A stretch of 46,793 nucleotides of DNA from positions 1-46,793 of the forward strand of contig NZ_JPIM01000025.1 of NCBI RefSeq assembly GCF_000735195.1. Reading direction: 5' to 3'. The stretch is from Chloroflexus sp. MS-G. Its GTDB lineage: Bacteria > Chloroflexota > Chloroflexia > Chloroflexales > Chloroflexaceae. The translations under genes were made by a program, and so were the position numbers. This document shows positions 30,939 through 38,860 of the stretch, piece by piece (the stretch's first letter is position 1; each line of letters starts with the position of its first letter). The notes under the pieces were generated by a model. It was not told the origin of the DNA, did not search any database, and was given only the letters and a program-made list of their open reading frames with translations.

Positions 30939-32702
30939 ATGGCGGCGCGTACTGTTGTTCGAGTATTATTGATTGGATGGCTTTTAACACTGGCAACGAT
31001 CATTTCCGGTGGATTAGTGAGTGTTTCGGGCAGTTCAACGACGTGTCTATCGTGGCCGCTGTGTCTGGAAGAACTGCGTAACGGTCAGAATCCGTTGATC
31101 TGGATTTCATTAACTCACCGGGCACTGGTTGCCCTGGCGCTGTTGGCTGTGGTTGCTGGAATGGTTGCTGTCTGGCGTCGGCCAGAAACTACCGGTTTGC
31201 CGCGGATATTTGCCTTTGCGGCTGGGTTCCTGTTTATCTTACAGGCGCTAGCCGGCGCCTTATTGGTCTGGGGTATACCGGCAATGGTTGCCGATGTCTG
31301 GCACTTGAGCGGAGCACTGTTGGCCTTTGGTGCGCAGACGTTGACACTCTTGTTGATTACTCTTCCAGCTCAATCGCCATCAGAGCGCGTTACCGGGCGT
31401 GTCGCTCAGACCCAACGTCGTCTCCGTCGTATGGCGTGGTGGCTAGCGGCGTCTGCCGGGGTAGCTGCACTGGCTATCGGTGCACGTAGTGCCGCACCAA
31501 CGCTTGAAATGGCAACTGCACTACCGGCAAATAGTGTTGGCGCCATGAGTTTTGTAGCTTTGCTGTCAGTCTGGATGGCGTTCGAGTTGCGCCGTCGTCT
31601 ACAACCGGTTGCGCAGCCGGTGGCATTGGCGATAGCGGTGCCACGCTATAGCCTCCTCTTGCCGGGATTGGCACTGCTGGCGCTGGTGGGATTATTTATC
31701 ACGCCAACTGGTCATCTGCTAAGCTTGATCGCAGGAACTATCCTTTGGGCCGGTACATTGGCGATAGCTGTTGCTCTGCAACGGATACCGTTTCACGTTG
31801 TATCAACCCAGGGGGTTGCCCGTCCAGCTCCTGCCTGGCGGTCAGTCATCGCCGATTACATTAGCCTGACGAAGCCGAAGGTAATCTCTCTGCTGCTGGT
31901 TACCACGCTGACGACGATGTTTATCACCGAAGCCGGAATACCTTCGTGGTGGCTGGTGTTGTGGACAATGATCGGTGGTTATCTGGCCGCCGGTGGCGCC
32001 GGCGCTATAAACTGCGCGTTTGACAGTGACATTGACGTCAATATGGGCCGTACCAGCCGTCGCCCGGTGCCGAGTGGTCGTATTTCACCCCGAGCAGCAT
32101 TTATCTTTGGGGCGGTTCTGAGCATATTGTCGATTATTGTGCTCTGGGTCTTCACGACGCCATTGGCCGCCTTCTTCGCTTTCCTGGGTATTGTCTACTA
32201 CGCCTACTTCTATACCGGCTGGCTCAAGCGAACCACCTGGCAGAACATTATCATCGGTGGTGGCGCCGGTGCGATCCCGCCGCTCGTTGGTTGGACAGCG
32301 GTGACCGGCTCGGTGAGCCTGATGGCAGTAGTGTTGTTTGCGATTATTTTCTACTGGACACCGCCACACTTTTGGGCGTTAGCCCTCGTGAAGCAGAAGG
32401 ATTATGCCCGCGCTGGGGTACCGATGTTGCCGGTTGTAGCCGGTGAAGCAGAAACACGCTGGCAGATTCTGGTCTATTCGGCGATTATGATGGCGGTGTC
32501 GCTGCTACCGGTGGCTATTGGTGCGATGAGCTGGATCTACTTGCTCGGGGCGGTGCTGCTCGGTCTCCGCTTTATGCGCGATGCCTGGGCGGTCTGGCGT
32601 GTCGGTGATCAGGCCGCAATTTGGGGTCTGTACAAGTATTCCTTGCTGTACCTGGCACTTCTCTTCGCAGTGATGGTTGCCGACCGGTTGATCATTGGGT
32701 AG
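30939..32702 (+). CDS. Fused heme A synthase-heme O synthase (CtaA-CtaB)
   Basis: A 587-residue polytopic protein joining two successive enzymes. The N-terminal part (about 1-285) is a CtaA/COX15 domain: the first bundle has SSTTCLSWPLC with the Cys pair C36/C42, H60 (SLTHRALVAL) and H122 (DVWHLSGALLAF). The second bundle is reduced, with H259 (TPTGHLL) as its only obvious membrane histidine. From about 303 a UbiA/CtaB domain follows: VIADYISLTKPKV, the prenyl-diphosphate motif NCAFDSDIDVNMGRTSRRP (N358, D362, D366), and YWTPPHFWALAL. CtaB farnesylates heme B to heme O; CtaA oxidises it to heme A for aa3-type oxidase. The fusion would channel heme O. An active CtaA half is likely but its second bundle is unusual. 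Confidence 0.92.
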   Translation: MAARTVVRVLLIGWLLTLATIISGGLVSVSGSSTTCLSWPLCLEELRNGQNPLIWISLTHRALVALALLAVVAGMVAVWRRPETTGLPRIFAFAAGFLFILQALAGALLVWGIPAMVADVWHLSGALLAFGAQTLTLLLITLPAQSPSERVTGRVAQTQRRLRRMAWWLAASAGVAALAIGARSAAPTLEMATALPANSVGAMSFVALLSVWMAFELRRRLQPVAQPVALAIAVPRYSLLLPGLALLALVGLFITPTGHLLSLIAGTILWAGTLAIAVALQRIPFHVVSTQGVARPAPAWRSVIADYISLTKPKVISLLLVTTLTTMFITEAGIPSWWLVLWTMIGGYLAAGGAGAINCAFDSDIDVNMGRTSRRPVPSGRISPRAAFIFGAVLSILSIIVLWVFTTPLAAFFAFLGIVYYAYFYTGWLKRTTWQNIIIGGGAGAIPPLVGWTAVTGSVSLMAVVLFAIIFYWTPPHFWALALVKQKDYARAGVPMLPVVAGEAETRWQILVYSAIMMAVSLLPVAIGAMSWIYLLGAVLLGLRFMRDAWAVWRVGDQAAIWGLYKYSLLYLALLFAVMVADRLIIG

Positions 32703-32836
32703 ATTTGGCGAAAGACCGGTAAACTGTTTGCTGCGACAGGAGATGTAGCATGCGGATGTACCTGATCGCCGACAGTGACTTTTAAAAGATGTGGCGCGTT
32801 TGACTCGCATCGGATCGAACTTTGCTGATCTGGTTG

Positions 32837-32874
32837 CCCCTTCCTCTTCCAATTGGGAGCGGAAGGAGGTTTTC
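32837..32874 (+). terminator. Probable terminator of ctaA-ctaB
   Basis: CCTTCC (32839-32844) pairs with GGAAGG (32861-32866), with further imperfect inner pairing; GGTTTTCC follows. Moderate evidence. Confidence 0.45.
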
Positions 32875-32904
32875 CCTACAAATTACGTTCAGTCACCAAA
32901 TCAT

Positions 32905-32931
32905 AGAGGAGTGGCGCGCCGCCACTCCTCT
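32905..32931. terminator. Perfect 11-bp hairpin between convergent genes
   Basis: AGAGGAGTGGC (32905-32915), loop GCGCC, GCCACTCCTCT (32921-32931). No U-tract on either strand; possibly a bidirectional barrier between ctaA-ctaB and the permease gene. Confidence 0.5.
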
Positions 32932-33029
32932 CGATGTGATACGTCGGTATCAGTCTGGTCATGAGTCACATTACGTTATCAAAGGGTTTCATCCGTTGTG
33001 ACGTGACAACAAGTCTTTCGGATAGGCTC

Positions 33030-34085
33030 TCAATTCACTATCAAATTAAACAGGTAGCCAACAACGACAATTCCGGTCGTCACCGTTCCGATAAAAATTG
33101 CGATTAAACGTGGTTTGAGGACACGACGCAGGATGATCATTTCGGGTAGACTGAGTGCCACCACTGCCATCATGAAAGCCAGCACCGTTCCGAGAGCTGC
33201 TCCTTTTGCCATCAAGGCCTGTACTACCGGGATGATCCCAGCAGCGTTAGAATAGAGCGGTACGCCGAGGATGACCGCTGCCGGTACTGACCACCAAGCT
33301 TCTCGTCCCAATATACCGGCCAGGGCATCTTCTGGTACGTAGCCATGAATGCCAGCGCCGACGGCAATCCCAATAACAACGTAGAGCCATACCTTCCCAA
33401 CGATCTCGCGCGTGTTTTCCCAGGCTATTGTAAAGCGTTGTTTCCAGGTGAGACGGGTCAATACAGTTGCACCGTCACCTCCCTTAATCTGCCAGACAAA
33501 GTCTTCCACGTAACGTTCGAGGTGTAAACGTCCGATGATCATTCCCGCCAGTATCGCGATACTCATCCCAGCAATCAGGTAGAGTAAAGCTATCTGCCAG
33601 CCAAACATTCCCAAGAGCATCACCAATGCTACTTCGTTCACCATCGGCGCCGCGATGAGAAACGAGAAGGTCACACCCAACGGAATGCCTGCTTCAACAA
33701 AGCCGATAAAGAGCGGTACCGCTGAGCACGAGCAAAATGGGGTCAGGACACCGAGTCCGGCTGCCAGGATGTTGCCGATACCTTCTCGTTTGCCACCCAA
33801 TAGTTCACGAGTGCGCTCTGGGCTAAAGAATGAGCGAATGGTACTGATCAGAAAGATCATGCCACTCAGTAAGAGGAGAATTTTCGGTACATCGTAGAGA
33901 AAGAATGCGACCGCTTCGCCGAGATGTGAACCTTCCTGAAGACCTAGTACACGGAACGTTATCACCTGCGCCAGCGGCTGCACCAGGTTGTACGCGATGA
34001 GCCAAATGATGCTGGCGCCAATAACCAGTGCCCAGACACGCCACGTTCGTTGCTGGCGGCCGGTTGAGGGTACAGTTTGTTCCAT
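33030..34085 (-). CDS. DUF318/ArsP-type permease
   Basis: A 351-residue membrane protein with about eight to ten hydrophobic helices. It carries the signature TPFCSCSAVPLFIGF early and GVPLYSNAAGIIPVVQAL late, the two half-repeats of the DUF318/ArsP/SO_0444 permease family. ArsP members export trivalent organoarsenicals and SO_0444 types export copper or zinc; the adjacent arsR and ArsJ-GAPDH genes favour arsenic. The cysteines C-S-C in the first signature are suited to thiophilic metal(loid) transfer. AAGGAGGAGC precedes the ATG, and an ArsR-like palindrome lies 18-33 nt upstream of the start, so the gene is probably directly controlled. Confidence 0.88.
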   Translation of the reverse strand: MEQTVPSTGRQQRTWRVWALVIGASIIWLIAYNLVQPLAQVITFRVLGLQEGSHLGEAVAFFLYDVPKILLLLSGMIFLISTIRSFFSPERTRELLGGKREGIGNILAAGLGVLTPFCSCSAVPLFIGFVEAGIPLGVTFSFLIAAPMVNEVALVMLLGMFGWQIALLYLIAGMSIAILAGMIIGRLHLERYVEDFVWQIKGGDGATVLTRLTWKQRFTIAWENTREIVGKVWLYVVIGIAVGAGIHGYVPEDALAGILGREAWWSVPAAVILGVPLYSNAAGIIPVVQALMAKGAALGTVLAFMMAVVALSLPEMIILRRVLKPRLIAIFIGTVTTGIVVVGYLFNLIVN

Positions 34086-34102
34086 AATGCTCCTCCTTAT
34101 AT

Positions 34103-34118
34103 ATGCAATTTTTTGAAT
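34103..34118 (-). promoter_or_regulatory. ArsR-like operator upstream of the permease
   Basis: ATGCAA-TTTT-TTGAAT, one mismatch from the palindrome at 34783-34798. The shared stretch extends to CAATTTTTTGAATGTG. It is positioned immediately upstream of the permease ribosome site. Confidence 0.7.
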
Positions 34119-34175
34119 GTGTTGCCGGTAAGAAGAGCGGGTTACTTTTTGCCCGCTCTCGTTGCCAGGATACGG

Positions 34176-34409
34176 TTACCTCAACCAGCCGGCAATTTCC
34201 TCTTCTGAGGGGATACGGCCAGAAGCAACCAGCACATCGTTTACGACCAGGCCTGGTGTTCGCAGTACATTCCAACGCATGATTTGCGCGTAGTCAGTAA
34301 CCTTTTCAATCTCGGCTTCCACCTGAAAGCGCTGCACAATGTTACGGACACGCTCTTCCAGCTTACGACAGTTCGGACAACCCGGTCCCAGGATTTTGAC
34401 ATTGATCAT
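34176..34409 (-). CDS. Thioredoxin-like small redox protein
   Basis: A 77-residue thioredoxin-fold protein of the redox-active disulfide protein 2 type: MINVKILGPGCPNCRKLEERV has the CxxC pair (GCPNC), then a cis-proline region RTPGLVVNDVLVASGRIPS. The ATG at 34409 has GAGGAG 9 nt upstream and lies inside the end of arsR (47-bp overlap), so it is translationally coupled to the regulator. Such proteins often accompany DUF318 permeases and may deliver or reduce the metal(loid) for export (inference). Length is normal for this family. Confidence 0.88.
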   Translation of the reverse strand: MINVKILGPGCPNCRKLEERVRNIVQRFQVEAEIEKVTDYAQIMRWNVLRTPGLVVNDVLVASGRIPSEEEIAGWLR

Positions 34410-34770
34410 AGCGTGCTTCTCCTCTTGTTCGTGAGATAGTTGTACAACGTGGACACGAGCATAAAGCGGTAATAGTCTCTGCTGGCGTATCTCCTCCAAC
34501 TATCGTCTGAGCCAGATCGAGTATGGACAGAATCTCCGGTTGGGTTATACGGTAGTAGATATTCGGACCATCACGACGATCGGCGATCAACCCGCTCTTA
34601 CGGAGTACGGCCAGTTGTTGCGAGACATACGCCTGCCGGAGACCTAATACAGCTTCAACATGACAAACACAAGCCTCGCCCTCGCGTAGAATATCGAGGA
34701 TTTTGATTCTGATTGGGTGCATGAGGGCCTTGAAAAGGCGTGCCTGTTTGGTCACAGTTGTGTTTGTCAT
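34363..34770 (-). CDS. arsR: ArsR/SmtB-family metalloregulator
   Basis: A 135-residue winged-helix repressor. The HTH is ACVCHVEAVLGLRQAYVSQQ with the C-x-C pair (ACVCH) in the position where arsenic/antimony or cadmium sensors bind metal, followed by the wing region RRDGPNIYYRI. Extra cysteines near the C-terminus (LCSCPRC) could add a second site. The start is uncertain: ATG 34770 is chosen because a TATAAT -10 at 34783-34778 would put the transcript start at it; ATG 34779 is the alternative. It would repress itself and the permease through the ATTCAA-N4-TTGAAT palindromes, releasing them when As(III) binds. The last 47 bp overlap the redox protein gene. Confidence 0.9.
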   Translation of the reverse strand: MTNTTVTKQARLFKALMHPIRIKILDILREGEACVCHVEAVLGLRQAYVSQQLAVLRKSGLIADRRDGPNIYYRITQPEILSILDLAQTIVGGDTPAETITALCSCPRCTTISRTRGEARYDQCQNPGTGLSELS

Positions 34771-34782
34771 AGCTGACATTAT

Positions 34783-34798
34783 ATTCAATTTTTTGAAT
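34783..34798 (-). promoter_or_regulatory. ArsR operator at the arsR promoter
   Basis: Perfect palindrome ATTCAA-TTTT-TTGAAT. It overlaps the minus-strand -10 candidate TATAAT (34783-34778) by one base and covers the spacer, an ideal place for repression. Confidence 0.75.
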
Positions 34799-34952
34799 GT
34801 GTGAGTTAAGAGATCACAACTTGATCTTTCCTTCTACATATCTATCCGAACTATCCTGCTGCAGAGGAAGATTCAGGTGATTCGCGAACCACCCCTCCGG
34901 CGTGGTGAGGCGATCCCATAGGCGTACCGGAAAACGTTGCAAAGCTCTGGTA

Positions 34953-34961
34953 TGCTATAGT
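34953..34961 (+). promoter_or_regulatory. Extended -10 of the merR-family gene
   Basis: TGCTATAGT about 31 bp upstream of the ATG at 34992. Confidence 0.45.
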
Positions 34962-34991
34962 TACTCTACAACTCTCTTTGCGAGGTGTGTC

Positions 34992-35405
34992 ATGATGCGC
35001 ATTGGTGAGCTTGCTCGTCAAACCGGTGTACCGGAAAAGACCATTCGCTACTACGAACAGGTTGGTTTGCTCCCACCACCGCAACGAATGGAAAACAATT
35101 ATCGGCTCTACACACCGGAGATCGTTGATCGACTACGTTTCGTCGTCAGTGCCCGACGCCTCGGTCTCTCGTTACGTGAAATTGCAGCAATCCTCGCGCT
35201 TAATGATCGTGGCGAGGTTCCTTGTGGTGAGATGCTGGCAACCCTCGATCACCAGATTGCTGCTGTTGAGCATCGTATCACCGAACTTCAGACCTTGCGG
35301 GCACAGCTTATCGAACTTCGTCGGCGTGGTCAGGATGTAGCTATACCGTGGACAGACTGTATCTGTGCCGCAGTACGTGATTGGACTGCGCAAGAGACAA
35401 CGTGA
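34992..35405 (+). CDS. MerR-family transcriptional regulator
   Basis: A 137-residue regulator starting at the ATG with GAGG 6 nt upstream. The winged HTH is MMRIGELARQTGVPEKTIRYYEQVGLLPPP, then NNYRLYTPEIVDRLRFVVSARRLGLSLREI, a long dimerisation helix, and a C-terminal metal loop containing TDCICAAV. A further Cys is in VPCGEM at the start of the dimerisation helix. Cysteine placement resembles CueR/ZntR/MerR-type metal sensors rather than redox or drug sensors. It is divergent from arsR and convergent with arsJ, so it is probably part of the same metal(loid) island. Its target promoter is not obvious in the window. Confidence 0.88.
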   Translation: MMRIGELARQTGVPEKTIRYYEQVGLLPPPQRMENNYRLYTPEIVDRLRFVVSARRLGLSLREIAAILALNDRGEVPCGEMLATLDHQIAAVEHRITELQTLRAQLIELRRRGQDVAIPWTDCICAAVRDWTAQETT

Positions 35406-35530
35406 CGTCGAGCGCGGTGTTTCAGTAATCACGCACCATAAGATGACTGTTTCCCCGATTATAGATACTATATCTCAACTTACTCCGTAATAGTGCTACC
35501 GGTTCTCTTCTCTGCTGATGACCTGATGAC

Positions 35531-36832
35531 CTACTCTGTAACCTTCCACGTGCCGGTGACAATGCGGGTTGGTCTTGGCAGGCGCAGCGAGATCAAACCG
35601 GCCAGCAACAAAAATCCGGTCGAAGCCCACAGACAGGCCACCAATCCATCGTACAGGCCCTGTTGCATGCCCCATTGGTACAACGCACCTGATAAGACCG
35701 TGCCGGTCAATCGCCCCATAGCATTCGCCATATAGTAGAAACCGACGTTCATCGCTACTTTAGCGTCGTCGGCATAAGCCAGAATCAGGTAGCTATGTAC
35801 GGCCGAGTTGAGAGCAAAAACCACACCAAAAGCCAGTAATCCACCGACAACCGCTACCGTTGGTACCAGACCGGCGCGCAGCGCCAGCGCAATTGCTGTT
35901 GGAAACGCTGCCAGGGCGAACGCAAGCCACATCGCAGTACGACCGTCGGGGGCGTGTGCTTCGGCAACCCGCCGTCGGATCAATGTTGGTGTTGCTGCCT
36001 GCACAAAACCATAGCCAATTGTCCACGCTGCCATAAAGCCGCCAGCCAGCCAGAAATCCCACCCTAGAACGGTAATGAAGAACACGGGAAGGCCAACGAC
36101 AAACCAGACATCGCGTGCTCCAAACAGAAAGATGCGTGCCGCTGCGAGCAGGTTAACGGCCTGATTTGGCGAAAAGATTTGCTTGAATTTGGCCTTTTTG
36201 TCGGCTTTACCCAGATCGCCGCTGATGGTGCTGACGGCGCCGATCAATGCGCTAAGCACCAGTGTGGCCAGGATGATCAGTGCTGTTTGGAAGCCAAACA
36301 GACTAAGTAATACAGCCCCTACAAAGAAGCCCAATCCCTTAATCGCGTTCTTCGAGCCGGTGAGAATACTGACCCAACGGTACAGTTGACCTTCGCTGCT
36401 CCCTGCCACCAGCTTGACCGCACTCTTCGACGACATTTTCGTCAGGTCTTTGGCGATCCCTGACAATGCCTGTGCTGCCATGACGTAGGGAACTACCAGC
36501 AAAGAAGGTGGTGCAAAGGCAAGCATACTGAGGGCAATGAGTTGTGTGATCAAGCCGGCGAAGAGGGTTGTCTTGAGGCCAAAACGGGCACCGAGGTAAC
36601 CGCCAAACAGGTTGGTAAGAATCCCAAAAACTTCGTAAAACAGAAAGAGTGAGGCAACGGCAAATGGCGAGTAACCAAGTTGCGCAAAGTAGAACAAGAC
36701 CAGCATCCGGATCGCGCCATCGGTGAGCGTATCGGCCCAGTAAGCCAGGGTTACCAGGGTGTAATTACGGCGGTCAGCCTGGCGTTGTGCCAGCGCAGCC
36801 GATGTTTCATGCGTTGAAGGTGCTGTATTCAT
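35531..36832 (-). CDS. arsJ: Organoarsenical efflux MFS transporter ArsJ
   Basis: A 433-residue major facilitator with about 12 helices. Segments typical of ArsJ are plain: [58 protein letters not shown] and [16 protein letters not shown]. ArsJ exports 1-arseno-3-phosphoglycerate made by the neighbouring GAPDH from arsenate and glyceraldehyde-3-phosphate; the product then falls apart to arsenate outside, giving arsenate resistance. The ATG at 36832 overlaps the GAPDH stop (ATGA), which supports this start over the longer frame and a coupled operon. Confidence 0.93.
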   Translation of the reverse strand: MNTAPSTHETSAALAQRQADRRNYTLVTLAYWADTLTDGAIRMLVLFYFAQLGYSPFAVASLFLFYEVFGILTNLFGGYLGARFGLKTTLFAGLITQLIALSMLAFAPPSLLVVPYVMAAQALSGIAKDLTKMSSKSAVKLVAGSSEGQLYRWVSILTGSKNAIKGLGFFVGAVLLSLFGFQTALIILATLVLSALIGAVSTISGDLGKADKKAKFKQIFSPNQAVNLLAAARIFLFGARDVWFVVGLPVFFITVLGWDFWLAGGFMAAWTIGYGFVQAATPTLIRRRVAEAHAPDGRTAMWLAFALAAFPTAIALALRAGLVPTVAVVGGLLAFGVVFALNSAVHSYLILAYADDAKVAMNVGFYYMANAMGRLTGTVLSGALYQWGMQQGLYDGLVACLWASTGFLLLAGLISLRLPRPTRIVTGTWKVTE

Positions 36833-37836
36833 AAGAGTTGTGCTACCTTTCGCGCTAATTCGACATACCGGTTCGCGTAACCCCATTCATTGTCGTACCA
36901 CGCATATATCTTGACCTGCGTGTCGTTGGTGACCATCGTGCACAACGAATCGACAATCGCCGAATGGGGATTACCGAGAAAATCAATTGAGACGAGGGGA
37001 CGTGTTTCATACGCAAGTATCCCCCGCAGAGAGCTTTCGGCTGCCGTTCGCAACAGTTCGTTCACTTCAGTTACCGTCGTTGGTCGGCGTACCTCAAAAA
37101 CACAGTCGGTCAGCGAGGCGTTGAGCAGCGGAACACGTACTGCCTGGCCGTCAAGTTTCCCCTGCAATTCGGGGAAGATCATCCCAATCGCGGTAGCTGA
37201 ACCGGTCGTCGTGGGGATGAGCGACAGACTAGCGGCTCGTGCCCGCCGTAAATCCTTCGCCGGACGATCATGCACGCTCTGGGTGTTGGTTGAGCTATGA
37301 ATAGTGGTAATCATACCATGGGAAATACCGATTCCTTCGTGAATGACTTTCACAATTGGGGCCAGACAGTTGGTTGTGCACGAGGCTGCGGTCAGCAGAT
37401 GATGTCGGGCCGGTTCGTACCAGTGATCGTTGACACCCATCACGATATTCAGTGCGTCACCCTTCACCGGCGCCGCAACGATTACTTTTTTCACGCCAGC
37501 GGTGAAGTAGCTTGCCAGTTGGGCGACTGTGCGGAACTTGCCCGTTGCTTCGAGTACGATGTCAACCCCCATCGTCGCCCATGGAACGGCGCCGAGGTCT
37601 TTTTCTTGACTGTAACTGATGGCTTTGTCGTCAATGTATAACCGATCACCTTCACCCTGTACGTCGTGCGACCAGCGCCCTTGCGTAGAGTCAAAACTGA
37701 GCAGGTGCGCTGCCGTTGCTGCATCGCCACCAATCTCATTGATATGTACAAATTCTAGCTCTGGCCATCCCCACGCCGCGCGGAGGGCGAGCCGTCCGAT
37801 CCGTCCAAAGCCGTTGATCCCTACCCGTGCGACCAT
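36829..37836 (-). CDS. ArsJ-associated glyceraldehyde-3-phosphate dehydrogenase
   Basis: A 335-residue GAPDH. It has the NAD-binding opening [18 protein letters not shown], the catalytic [13 protein letters not shown], and the C-terminal [15 protein letters not shown]. Several parts match the ArsJ-linked GAPDHs of ars operons rather than the housekeeping enzyme, such as [30 protein letters not shown]. Its role with ArsJ is to form 1-arseno-3-phosphoglycerate. GGGAGG sits 7 nt before the ATG, and a perfect 10-bp-arm palindrome lies just upstream, so it is probably regulated by a metal(loid) sensor. It is the first gene of the GAPDH-arsJ operon. Confidence 0.93.
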   Translation of the reverse strand: MVARVGINGFGRIGRLALRAAWGWPELEFVHINEIGGDAATAAHLLSFDSTQGRWSHDVQGEGDRLYIDDKAISYSQEKDLGAVPWATMGVDIVLEATGKFRTVAQLASYFTAGVKKVIVAAPVKGDALNIVMGVNDHWYEPARHHLLTAASCTTNCLAPIVKVIHEGIGISHGMITTIHSSTNTQSVHDRPAKDLRRARAASLSLIPTTTGSATAIGMIFPELQGKLDGQAVRVPLLNASLTDCVFEVRRPTTVTEVNELLRTAAESSLRGILAYETRPLVSIDFLGNPHSAIVDSLCTMVTNDTQVKIYAWYDNEWGYANRYVELARKVAQLL

Positions 37837-37850
37837 AAGTTTGCCTCCCA

Positions 37851-37878
37851 AATTATATCATTCGAGATTGATATAATT
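37851..37878 (-). promoter_or_regulatory. Perfect palindrome upstream of GAPDH-arsJ
   Basis: AATTATATCA (37851-37860), 8-bp spacer, TGATATAATT (37869-37878), 15-42 nt upstream of the ATG. The sequence differs from the arsR-type palindrome (ATTCAA-N4-TTGAAT). The proximal arm reads TATAAT on the minus strand, so the operator would overlap the -10. Confidence 0.7.
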
Positions 37879-37942
37879 GTACTCGATTGTTGGGCATTCT
37901 ACAAGCTGGTGTAAGGTAATAGAAAAGGAAAGCGGATGGGTT

Positions 37943-38022
37943 CTCAACCGACCGCCGCTGATGTCTGAGTACGCCGGCGGCTGCCAGCCGGTTGAGCATC
38001 GTCTCCACCACGGGCCGGAGAC
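37943..38022. ncRNA. Candidate structured RNA or cruciform (nested inverted repeats)
   Basis: CTCAACCG (37943-37950) pairs with CGGTTGAG (37989-37996) around CCGCCG (37952-37957) / CGGCGG (37975-37980). A separate hairpin GTCTCC (38001-38006) / GGAGAC (38017-38022) follows. No known riboswitch consensus recognised; either strand could be the RNA. Confidence 0.35.
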
Positions 38023-38142
38023 TCACGTTTCCTGCGCAACGACACCGGTTGGTAAGCAGCGGGGGGTTTGAATATCATCCAAGACCGACAATGTTGAAAA
38101 CCTGGGCTAGAGCCGGTCATTCTCACAAAAAAGGGTTCACTA

Positions 38143-38151
38143 TGCTATAAT
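38143..38151 (+). promoter_or_regulatory. Extended -10 promoter of the min operon
   Basis: TGCTATAAT, about 30 bp upstream of minC. No good -35. Confidence 0.6.
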
Positions 38152-38181
38152 TGCAGACAATCATACGTTCTATATGGTAGT

Positions 38182-38850
38182 ATGACCATGAGCGATCTGA
38201 TCAGTATAAAGGGTAGCCGCGATGGACTACGGCTTCGCTTAGATGCCAACGCTGCATGGTCGGAACTGTTGAGCCGACTCGATCATCATTTGGGCGAACG
38301 ACGTAGTTTCTTTCACGGCGCTAGTGTTGTGATCGATCTAGGTGATCGTGAAGTTTCATCGGCCCAATTGGACGAAATGCTAGCCCTGATTCGGCAGCAT
38401 GGGGTACAGGCCACAGCCATTGACTCGTCAGAGCGGGCTACCCGTATGGCAGCACGAGCTGTTGGATTAGCAACCCGTCCGATAGTGCGTTACCCTGAAC
38501 CGATGCCGATGCCTGAAGCTGAGGCGCTTCTTGTAATACGTACATTGCGGTCAGGGCAGGTCTTGCGTCACACCGGGCATATTACGCTGATCGGTGATGT
38601 GAATCCTGGCGCCGAGATTATCGCTGGTGGGAGCGTTGTCGTTTGGGGGCGGTTACGCGGTTTGGTGCATGCCGGGGCATTAGGCGATAGCAGTGCGATC
38701 ATCTGTGCGCTCGAGTTACGTCCGACGCAATTACGTATTGCCGATTTGATCGCACGCGCACCGGATCAGCATCCGATCAATCGACCTGAGTTTGCACGTG
38801 TTGTTGCCGGTGAGATAATTGTTGATGGATGGGAAACGTTTAAGCGTTAG
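38182..38850 (+). CDS. minC: Septum site-determining protein MinC
   Basis: A 222-residue division inhibitor. The N-terminal domain (about 1-100) has the FtsZ-binding fold pattern, and the C-terminal beta-helix domain is clear: VLRHTGHITLIGDVNPGAEIIAGGSVVVWGRLRG followed by LVHAGALGDSSAIICALELRPTQLRIADLI. MinC with MinD blocks Z-ring assembly away from midcell. An ATG two codons inside (38188) is an alternative start; neither has a strong ribosome site. minD and minE follow in the usual order. Confidence 0.93.
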   Translation: MTMSDLISIKGSRDGLRLRLDANAAWSELLSRLDHHLGERRSFFHGASVVIDLGDREVSSAQLDEMLALIRQHGVQATAIDSSERATRMAARAVGLATRPIVRYPEPMPMPEAEALLVIRTLRSGQVLRHTGHITLIGDVNPGAEIIAGGSVVVWGRLRGLVHAGALGDSSAIICALELRPTQLRIADLIARAPDQHPINRPEFARVVAGEIIVDGWETFKR

Positions 38851-38860
38851 TGGGGTTATA

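Larger units (their letters stand above)
32703..33029. other. 327-bp gap between convergent genes, with hairpins and a mini-frame
   Basis: No full gene seen. It holds an 11-codon frame at 32750-32785 (MRMYLIADSDF) behind a good ribosome site, two hairpins (separate entries), and TTTCGGATAGGCTC (33016-33029), which is inverted relative to 26226-26239. The mini-frame could be the stump of a decayed gene. Confidence 0.4.
37837..38181. other. 345-bp divergent intergenic region between the GAPDH gene and minC
   Basis: No gene supported. It contains the GAPDH operator-like palindrome, a GC-rich block with nested inverted repeats (37943-38022), and the minC extended -10. The GC-rich block is unlike ordinary AT-rich spacers. 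Confidence 0.5.

Noticed and set aside
37877..38071. 64-codon plus-strand frame and a 60-codon minus-strand frame in the GAPDH-minC gap
   Set aside because: Neither has a ribosome site or protein-like pattern; the inverted repeats explain the region better.
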